From: Gemmatimonadota bacterium
GTDB taxonomy: Bacteria > Gemmatimonadota > Gemmatimonadetes > Gemmatimonadales > GWC2-71-9
Reading direction: 5' to 3'
Assembly: GCA_003221825.1 (NCBI GenBank)
Contig: QHUE01000216.1
Location: forward strand, 1-15,219
DNA length: 15,219 bases
The translations under genes and the position numbers were made by a program. Below, piece after piece: positions 1 through 4,614 of the stretch (positions are counted from its first letter, which is position 1; each line of letters opens with the position of its first letter). Under the pieces are notes generated by a model, which saw nothing but the letters and a program-made list of their open reading frames with translations, was not told where the DNA came from and did not search any database.

Positions 1-415
1 CGTGCAGCGCCCGCTCATCGTAGCTGACGCCGCCGGCCGCTTCGTACAGATAGAAGGCGATGACGGGCAGCTCCCGCGACAACTCGTCGTGATACCCGAC
101 GGCGTTGTCGCGCACGGGGAACGCGAGCAGCGCGTCGGCGCCGCCCCGTTTGGCCGCGCGCGCCATGGTCGGTCCGTTGGCGCCGGCAACGATGACTTTG
201 CCGGGAAGTGCGGCGCGCCACTCGTCCAGCACGACGCAGCGTTGCTCGTCCGAAAGATGGGGTCCACGACCGGTGTGCGCCCACACCGCGACTCCGGCGA
301 CGGGCTGCCGCGCCATCCAGCTCGCGTAGGCACGCTGAGCGGCGACGTCGATCGTCGAGCCTCGAAACGGGACCGGCACGGCGGGAACGAGGCCCCACTC
401 GAGACGTTCCTTCAG
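1..415 (-). CDS. DapA-family (dihydrodipicolinate synthase/N-acetylneuraminate lyase superfamily) protein, 3' end cut by window edge
   Basis: Class I aldolase/lyase of the DapA superfamily; 138 codons are visible before the left edge. Seen: the N-terminal strand GLVPAVPVPF (residues 8-17), a degenerate equivalent of the GSTGE loop (AVWAHTGRGPHLSDEQR, 43-59), the KVIVAGANG strand (73-81), and FYLYEAAGG (121-129), where a Tyr sits at the position of the catalytic Tyr of DapA. The Schiff-base Lys lies beyond the window. Substrate cannot be told: members cleave or form 2-keto acids by pyruvate-type chemistry, and the loop differs from true DapA. There is no ATG, GTG or TTG in this frame between the upstream stop (452-454) and residue 13, so I place the start at CTG (413-415). 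It overlaps the upstream stop by 4 nt (CTGA) and has AGGGA 8 nt upstream. Downstream member of a three-gene coupled operon with two amidohydrolase-fold genes. Confidence 0.8.
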   Translation of the reverse strand, partial: MKERLEWGLVPAVPVPFRGSTIDVAAQRAYASWMARQPVAGVAVWAHTGRGPHLSDEQRCVVLDEWRAALPGKVIVAGANGPTMARAAKRGGADALLAFPVRDNAVGYHDELSRELPVIAFYLYEAAGGVSYDERALH

Positions 416-1182
416 GCGAGAAGTCCCTGAAGATTCTTCGACTCGATCGCCTCACGCGATTCGCGCTCGATCTCGAGCAGATCGAGCTTCGCGACGCTCG
501 TCTCCGGCAGACGCAGCGGCTGCCCCGTGCCGAATACGAATCGTTCGCTGCCGATGGTGTCGAGCAGCGTGGCGAGATGATCCTCCGGCGGGCCCCAGAT
601 CCAGCTGATGTCCCACCAGATGCGGCGCGCCTCCTCGGGCGTCGAGCCGAAATGGACCTCCTCGACGAAAGCCCGGTCGGCGTGCGTCACGAGGAGCCGC
701 ACGTCCGCGTCGCTGCGGATCAGCGCGCGCACGGCGGCCGCCGGCAGCTCGGCGACCTGATCGTTGGGGTGGCGTTGCCGGCCGTCCTCGAGCCGCACGG
801 CGAGCAGGAGCGGGATGCGCGCGGCCCCACAGGCCGCGGCGAGCACGCGCATCGCGCCGCCGGCGGGCTCGAGACCGAGGTACAGAGGATCACAGCGAAC
901 CGCCGGTGCGCCGGCGTTGGCGGCGTCGGAGAGCGCGTGCTCCCATTGCGCCAGGCCGGGGTGGACCGTCGGCACCGGCCTGAAGCGCTTTTGCTTGCGG
1001 GCGGTCTCATACAGCCACGCATTGCCTTCGGTCGGGTCGCGCCAGAAGAGACTGGGGAGGTGCGTCACCCACGCGACGTCAATCTTGGTACGCTCCAGCG
1101 CCTGCAGGAGCGTATCGGGCGAGGTCCCCGGGACTTTGCGCCACGGGTACGCGCCGAGGAACGCGTTGCAGTCGATCCGCAT
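412..1182 (-). CDS. Amidohydrolase-2-fold protein lacking metal ligands
   Basis: A 256-aa TIM-barrel protein of the amidohydrolase-2 type. The opening MRIDCNAFLGAYPWRKVPG matches the strand-1 region of the family, but the HxH metal motif is replaced by CNA (residues 5-7). The usual late Asp of the GSD motif is replaced in FGTGQPLR (218-224). Other family-like elements remain: PTVHPGLAQWE (71-81), LLVTHADRAFVEEVHFGS (163-180) and RIWWDISWIWG (187-197). It is probably catalytically altered or a non-metal partner of the neighbouring amidohydrolase; function unknown. I use ATG 1180-1182 rather than an upstream in-frame GTG (1231-1233), because the ATG shares one base with the stop of the upstream gene (TGATG) and gives the family-typical N terminus. 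Cotranscribed with the genes on both sides. Confidence 0.8.
   Translation of the reverse strand: MRIDCNAFLGAYPWRKVPGTSPDTLLQALERTKIDVAWVTHLPSLFWRDPTEGNAWLYETARKQKRFRPVPTVHPGLAQWEHALSDAANAGAPAVRCDPLYLGLEPAGGAMRVLAAACGAARIPLLLAVRLEDGRQRHPNDQVAELPAAAVRALIRSDADVRLLVTHADRAFVEEVHFGSTPEEARRIWWDISWIWGPPEDHLATLLDTIGSERFVFGTGQPLRLPETSVAKLDLLEIERESREAIESKNLQGLLA
424..428 (-). promoter_or_regulatory. Shine-Dalgarno-like site for the CTG start at 415
   Basis: AGGGA on the minus strand lies 8 nt before the CTG codon and inside the last codons of the preceding amidohydrolase-like gene. It supports translation starting at CTG, coupled to the upstream stop. Confidence 0.4.
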
Positions 1183-1988
1183 CAGTCCGAGGGGAATGCG
1201 CCCGGCGGGAAGATGCGCGCCGCGTTCTTCCACCGCACCAGCGCGATTTCATCGGTGGAGAGCAGCGTCTCGAGATAGCGGAGCTTGGCCCAGCCGCTGT
1301 CCATCGTGATGTCACTGCCCCAGAGCAGCCGGTTGACGCCGGCACTGGCGATACACGCCTCGAGCATGCCGCCATCGACGCCGCTGCCCGAGAGATCGAC
1401 GTACACATTCGGCACGTCCGCGACGGCGTGCAGCGAATGCAGCCAGTCTCCGCCGCCGCCGATGTGGGCCAGGATGAACACGACCTCCGGATGGCGGCGC
1501 GCGAGCGTACACAGCTCGGTCGCGTCGGAGGCCTCCTGGCCCGGCCAGTCGCGGCGCCGGTGCTGCCAGATGTGCTGCAGCACCGGCACGCGCCGTTCGC
1601 GCGCCAGGCCCGCAATCGGATCGATCAGCGGATCATCCGCTCGGCGGCTCGCCGCCAGCTTGATGCCGATCATCCCCGCGTCCAGACAGCGGACGATCTC
1701 GGCGCGCGCGTGGTCAGTATAGTTCGGATTCACACACACGTAGCCGCGGATGCGGTCCGCATGCGCGCGCTGCAGGGCGAGCAGTGCGTCGTTGCCGGCT
1801 GTGACGTCGCGGGGCGAGGGGAAATAGGTGGGCGACGTCAGCCCGAACGTGCCGAGGATCGAGGCGACGTGCGCTGTGATGCCGATCTTGTCGCCCGCGG
1901 TCAGACGACTCTCGTTCCGCTCGCGCCAGTCGGCGCGAGGCGTACGCGCATAGTAAAAGTGAGCGTGGACGTCGACCAGCATTGCCAC
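1182..1988 (-). CDS. Metal-dependent amidohydrolase (amidohydrolase-2 family)
   Basis: A 268-aa TIM-barrel hydrolase or decarboxylase-like enzyme of the amidohydrolase-2 family, cytoplasmic. Seen: DVHAH (residues 6-10) carrying the paired His ligands, GIKL (108-111), His in VLQHIW (139), His in ILAHIGGGGDW (175) and Asp in LLWGSDITMDSG (226). These are the expected metal ligands and catalytic Asp. The family covers decarboxylases, lactonases and deaminases, so the substrate is open. The GTG at 1986-1988 is chosen as start because AAGGGG lies about 8 nt upstream; ATG at 1980-1982 is the alternative. First gene of the minus operon with the amidohydrolase-like and DapA-family genes, whose company suggests breakdown of a small organic acid or lactone. 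Divergent from the Yip1-like gene across 48 bp. Confidence 0.85.
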   Translation of the reverse strand: MAMLVDVHAHFYYARTPRADWRERNESRLTAGDKIGITAHVASILGTFGLTSPTYFPSPRDVTAGNDALLALQRAHADRIRGYVCVNPNYTDHARAEIVRCLDAGMIGIKLAASRRADDPLIDPIAGLARERRVPVLQHIWQHRRRDWPGQEASDATELCTLARRHPEVVFILAHIGGGGDWLHSLHAVADVPNVYVDLSGSGVDGGMLEACIASAGVNRLLWGSDITMDSGWAKLRYLETLLSTDEIALVRWKNAARIFPPGAFPSD

Positions 1989-2009
1989 AATCTACGCCCC
2001 TTTTATCTT
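1982..2009 (+). promoter_or_regulatory. Candidate sigma70-type promoter for the Yip1-like gene
   Basis: TTGCCA (1982-1987) and TATCTT (2004-2009), 16 bp apart, fit a -35/-10 pair in the only gap between the divergent genes. Transcription would begin about 20 nt before the Yip1 ATG. The same gap holds two direct CTTGGGGG copies (2007-2014 and 2020-2027). No clear promoter was found for the opposite strand. Confidence 0.3.
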
Positions 2010-2036
2010 GGGGGTCGACCTTGGGGGGGAGACCTC

Positions 2037-2603
2037 ATGGAGACGATGGTCAGCCGTGCGCGGGCGGTGCTGTTCGAGCCCCGGGCAACGTTCAAGGAAG
2101 TCGACTCGGAATTCACCAAGCCCGGCGCGATCTGGGGCCGGTATGTCTTGCCGCTCGCTGCCATCGGGCCGCTAGCGGGCGCCGTCGGGCGGTTCGTGTT
2201 CGGAAGGCGGATCGCCGGCACGACGTTGCCCGAATCCGTGACCCTCAGCGGCGCGATTACGTGGTTCGTCATCGCGCTCGCGCTGACGCTGTTGAGTGTG
2301 TTCGTCTTGACGCAGGTCATCAGTTTGCTGGCGCCGGGATTCGGAGGCCAGAAGAACGACGTCCAGGCGTTGAAGGTCGCCGCGTATTCCAGCACGCCGG
2401 TATGGCTGGCGGGCGCCTTCAATATTCACGGGCGGTTCCTCATCCTCACGATCTTCGTTTCGTTGTACGGCCTCTTTCTGCTCTACGTGGGGCTGCCGAC
2501 GCTCATGAAGGTCCCGCAGGATCGCTCGATGGGATACACGGCCGTCGTGATTATCGCGTCGATCGTGATCTTTCTGCTCGTGAGCACGTATACGCTCTTC
2601 TAG
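2037..2603 (+). CDS. Yip1-domain integral membrane protein
   Basis: A 188-aa inner-membrane protein. The N terminus METMVSRARAVLFEPRATFKEVDSE is the typical cytoplasmic lead-in of bacterial Yip1 proteins. Hydrophobic spans follow at roughly residues 36-55, 72-98, 115-130, 134-154 and 166-186. QKNDVQALKVAAYSSTPVW (105-123) is the conserved loop. The bacterial role of the family is unknown; no catalytic residues are apparent. ATG 2037 has GGAG 5 nt upstream; a second ATG at 2046 is possible. The stop overlaps the stop of the convergent aminotransferase gene. It is the only plus-strand gene among the minus-strand clusters here and has no evident functional link to them. Confidence 0.85.
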   Translation: METMVSRARAVLFEPRATFKEVDSEFTKPGAIWGRYVLPLAAIGPLAGAVGRFVFGRRIAGTTLPESVTLSGAITWFVIALALTLLSVFVLTQVISLLAPGFGGQKNDVQALKVAAYSSTPVWLAGAFNIHGRFLILTIFVSLYGLFLLYVGLPTLMKVPQDRSMGYTAVVIIASIVIFLLVSTYTLF

Positions 2604-3511
2604 ATCTCGCCCAAGGTCTCATGGAGCATCGCGAGGGCACGATCCACCGTGCCCTCGTCGTGCGCCAGGGAGACGAAGTTGTAGGCGGTGCGCTTGAACA
2701 AGAGCCCGCGCTGGGCGGCGCGCGACGCCACGCTGCGCGACAGCTCTTCGGTTGCGTAATGCAGAAAACACATCTCCGCGATGCCGCCGACGCCCGTGAC
2801 GACGCGCGGATGCGCGCGCTGCAACTCGTGCAGGCCGTGCAGCAACCGGGTCCCGACGCGATGCAGGTGATCGCAGACGTGGTCGCGCTCGAACACCTCG
2901 AGCGTCGCCTGGGCGGCCGCGAGCGCCACGCCTTCCGTCGCCAGCGTCGAGGAGATCCAGGTGCGGCTGGCGGTTTCCATCAGATCCGCCCGCCCGCCCA
3001 CGGCCGCGAGCGGAAATCCATTCGCGAGCGCCTTCCCCACCACCACGAGATCCGGCGCGGGCTGCACCTGATAGCGCGCGACGGCGCCGCCAATGCTCAA
3101 GCGGAACGCCGTCTTGATTTCATCGAAGATCAGGATGGCGCCGGCCCGCGCGGTCTCCGTCCGCAGCATCTGCAGCCACTCGCGTGTGGGCTCCGCGACG
3201 ATCACCGGCTCGACGACCACCGCCGCCAGCTGGGGACCGCGCGCGCGAATCAGATCGCGGCCTCCCGCTACGTCGTTGAACGGCAGCTCCGCGAACAGGC
3301 CGCGTACCGCCGCTGGCACCCCCTCCGTCGCTCCCTGACACCAGTCGAGCCAGCCATGATAGCCGCACCCCAACACCGCGTCGCGCCCGGTCGCGACGCG
3401 CGCCAGCCGCACCGCCGCCGCAACGGCCTCGGCGCCCGTCTTGAGAAACCGCACGCGCTCGAGCCACGGGATGCTCTTGGCGAGTGCCTCGGCGAGCGTT
3501 GCTTCGGCCAC
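2600..3511 (-). CDS. Class III PLP aminotransferase (glutamate-1-semialdehyde aminotransferase-like), main part of a frame-broken gene
   Basis: A fold-type I, class III aminotransferase or aminomutase body of 303 codons; family members are about 400-430 aa. Seen: RFLKTGAEAV (residues 21-30), CGYHGWLDWC (49-58) for cofactor phosphate/ring contacts, IFDEIKTAFR (128-137) with the PLP-nitrogen Asp at 130, and VVVGKALANGFP (157-167) with the PLP-binding Lys at 160. It resembles the GSA-aminotransferase-like enzymes found near surface-glycan genes more than HemL. The frame stays open upstream to a stop at 3593-3595 and reads RVNRAATAGIAAGVVGPLPP before the GTG at 3511, so the apparent start is not the true N terminus. 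The missing N-terminal motif sits in another frame (see 3569-3633). Last gene of the minus cluster. The stop shares CTAG with the Yip1 stop. It may be non-functional if the frame break is real. Confidence 0.75.
   Translation of the reverse strand: MAEATLAEALAKSIPWLERVRFLKTGAEAVAAAVRLARVATGRDAVLGCGYHGWLDWCQGATEGVPAAVRGLFAELPFNDVAGGRDLIRARGPQLAAVVVEPVIVAEPTREWLQMLRTETARAGAILIFDEIKTAFRLSIGGAVARYQVQPAPDLVVVGKALANGFPLAAVGGRADLMETASRTWISSTLATEGVALAAAQATLEVFERDHVCDHLHRVGTRLLHGLHELQRAHPRVVTGVGGIAEMCFLHYATEELSRSVASRAAQRGLLFKRTAYNFVSLAHDEGTVDRALAMLHETLGEI
2632..2657. terminator. GC-rich hairpin after the Yip1-like gene
   Basis: Perfect 10-bp arms (CGAGGGCACG at 2632-2641 and its complement at 2648-2657) flank a 6-nt loop, 28 nt past the Yip1 stop and inside the 3' coding end of the convergent aminotransferase. 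No U-run follows, so it would be an atypical terminator or an RNA 3'-end stabiliser. Coding constraint alone could also explain part of it. Confidence 0.35.
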
Positions 3512-3568
3512 CGGCGGCAGCGGACCGACGACTCCGGCGGCGATCCCGGCGGTCGCCGCGCGATTGAC

Positions 3569-3633
3569 CCGAAGAGCGCGTCGGGGCGCTTGCTACCGGT
3601 CGACGTGAAGCCCGGAACGCGCCAGTCGTTCAC
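3569..3633 (-). pseudogene. N-terminal fragment of the class III aminotransferase, out of frame with its body
   Basis: GTG at 3631-3633 opens a frame reading NDWRVPGFTSTGSKRPDALFG, a plausible N terminus for this aminotransferase group. After GCGCTCTTCGGG the aminotransferase continues in a different frame as VNRAATAG. The stretch that normally carries the cofactor-proximal VWDADGxEYxD and ALGxVALGYGHP segments (roughly 50-60 residues) is absent. GAGGTG lies about 12 nt before the GTG. The fragment overlaps the end of the RNA methyltransferase gene by 41 nt. Read as the same gene broken by an internal deletion of a length not divisible by three. Confidence 0.55.
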
Positions 3634-4345
3634 CGTATTTGGTCACCTCGATGGCCATCGCACGCAGCAGCTTGACCTCGCGCGCATCCAGGGGCGCCCG
3701 ATGCGCGATCTCCCGCATGGTGCGCATGACACCGTCCGCGTTGCGCGTCTTGAAGAACTCGATCGCGTGCAGGGCGCGGGCCACGTCTACGAACAACCGC
3801 TCCAGCTCGCCGGCGGTCGCCGGCTCGGACGTCCGGCGCGGCGTCTTGAAGGGACGCTCCTCGGCACCCCGCGCCAGCGCCAACTCGTACAGCATGATGA
3901 TGACGGCATGCCCGAGGTTGAGCGAGGCGTAGGCGGGATCGCTGGGGATCGTGACAACCCGATGGCAGCGATCGAGTGCATCGTTGGAAAGCCCCTTGTC
4001 CTCGCGGCCGAACAACACCGCCGCCGGCCCCCGCCCGCTCTCCGCCAGCCCCACGACCTCGGCCGCAGCGTCCCTGGGACGCTGGACGTTGCGCTTGGCG
4101 GTTCGCCCGCGCGCGGTGAAGCCGACAATGTGCACACAATCGGCAAGAGCCTCCTCGAGCGTGGTGAACGTGCGCACGCGCGCCAGCACATCCTGGGTCT
4201 GGTGCGCGATGCCCTCGACGCGGTAGGCCTCGTACTCGCGCGGATTCACGAGCCGCAGATCGCGCACCCCGAAGTTCTTCATGCCGCGCACGACGTGCGC
4301 AATGTTCACCAAATCTTGAGGCTCATGCAGAACCACGACGATCAT
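3593..4345 (-). CDS. SpoU/TrmH-superfamily RNA 2'-O-methyltransferase (TrmJ-like)
   Basis: A 250-aa SPOUT-class enzyme that methylates a ribose 2'-OH in tRNA or rRNA using S-adenosylmethionine. Motif 1: NIAHVVRGMKNFG (residues 14-26). Motif 2: VLFGREDKGLSNDAL (110-124). Motif 3: IPSDPAYASLNLGHAVIIMLYE (133-154), forming the trefoil-knot cofactor site. The C-terminal helical part (about 175-245) fits the TrmJ group, which targets position 32 of tRNA; the exact target is inferred. ATG 4343-4345 gives MIVVVLHEPQD and overlaps the preceding stop as ATGA; 27 extra upstream codons are open but unlike the family. It is a housekeeping enzyme carried within a sugar-related cluster, probably through coupling rather than function. 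Confidence 0.87.
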   Translation of the reverse strand: MIVVVLHEPQDLVNIAHVVRGMKNFGVRDLRLVNPREYEAYRVEGIAHQTQDVLARVRTFTTLEEALADCVHIVGFTARGRTAKRNVQRPRDAAAEVVGLAESGRGPAAVLFGREDKGLSNDALDRCHRVVTIPSDPAYASLNLGHAVIIMLYELALARGAEERPFKTPRRTSEPATAGELERLFVDVARALHAIEFFKTRNADGVMRTMREIAHRAPLDAREVKLLRAMAIEVTKYGERLARSGLHVDR

Positions 4346-4614
4346 CCCACGAGCTCCAGCATGCCGAAGCGCGCCGGATCCTGACGGTCGCCGCGCAGCC
4401 ACACCCATCCGCCGCCGCCGCTCCACACCAGCTGGCCCACGCGCCGCACGCGCCCGGGCAGCATCTCATTGATGATGAGATCGAATTTCACCCGGCTGCC
4501 GGCGTGGGGATACACGCCCGCGGGCCACGGCATCGCGACGGTCACGCAGTATCCCCGCTCCGTGCGACGCCACGCGCCGCGCACGGCGGCGAGATTCCCG
4601 TCGCGCGTGGCTTC
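4342..4614 (-). pseudogene. C-terminal end of the CBM9-like domain of the heparinase gene, displaced to another frame
   Basis: This frame reads ATRDGNLAAVRGAWRRTERGY, then FDLIINEML, VRRVGQLVWSGGGGWVWLRG and DPARFGMLELVG, ending at 4342-4344. It is the closing part of a CBM9-like beta-sandwich. The heparinase frame supplies its beginning (YAAWDESALYVAVAVTKP) and then runs on out of register to 4542. The middle of the domain is missing. The stop overlaps the methyltransferase start as ATGA, showing this was the original end of the heparinase gene. A GTG at 4582-4584 could let it be made as a separate 80-aa peptide, but that is unlikely to fold alone. Confidence 0.6.

Noticed and set aside
1982..4384. 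An 800-codon open frame on the plus strand across the aminotransferase and methyltransferase genes
   Set aside because: Its translation is Arg/His/Ala-rich without domains, and it runs antisense to two well-recognised genes. High GC keeps antisense frames open.
4463..4481. Small hairpin ATCTCAT/ATGAGAT with a 5-nt loop
   Set aside because: Seven-bp AT-containing arms inside a conserved coding segment (FDLIINEML); most likely chance.
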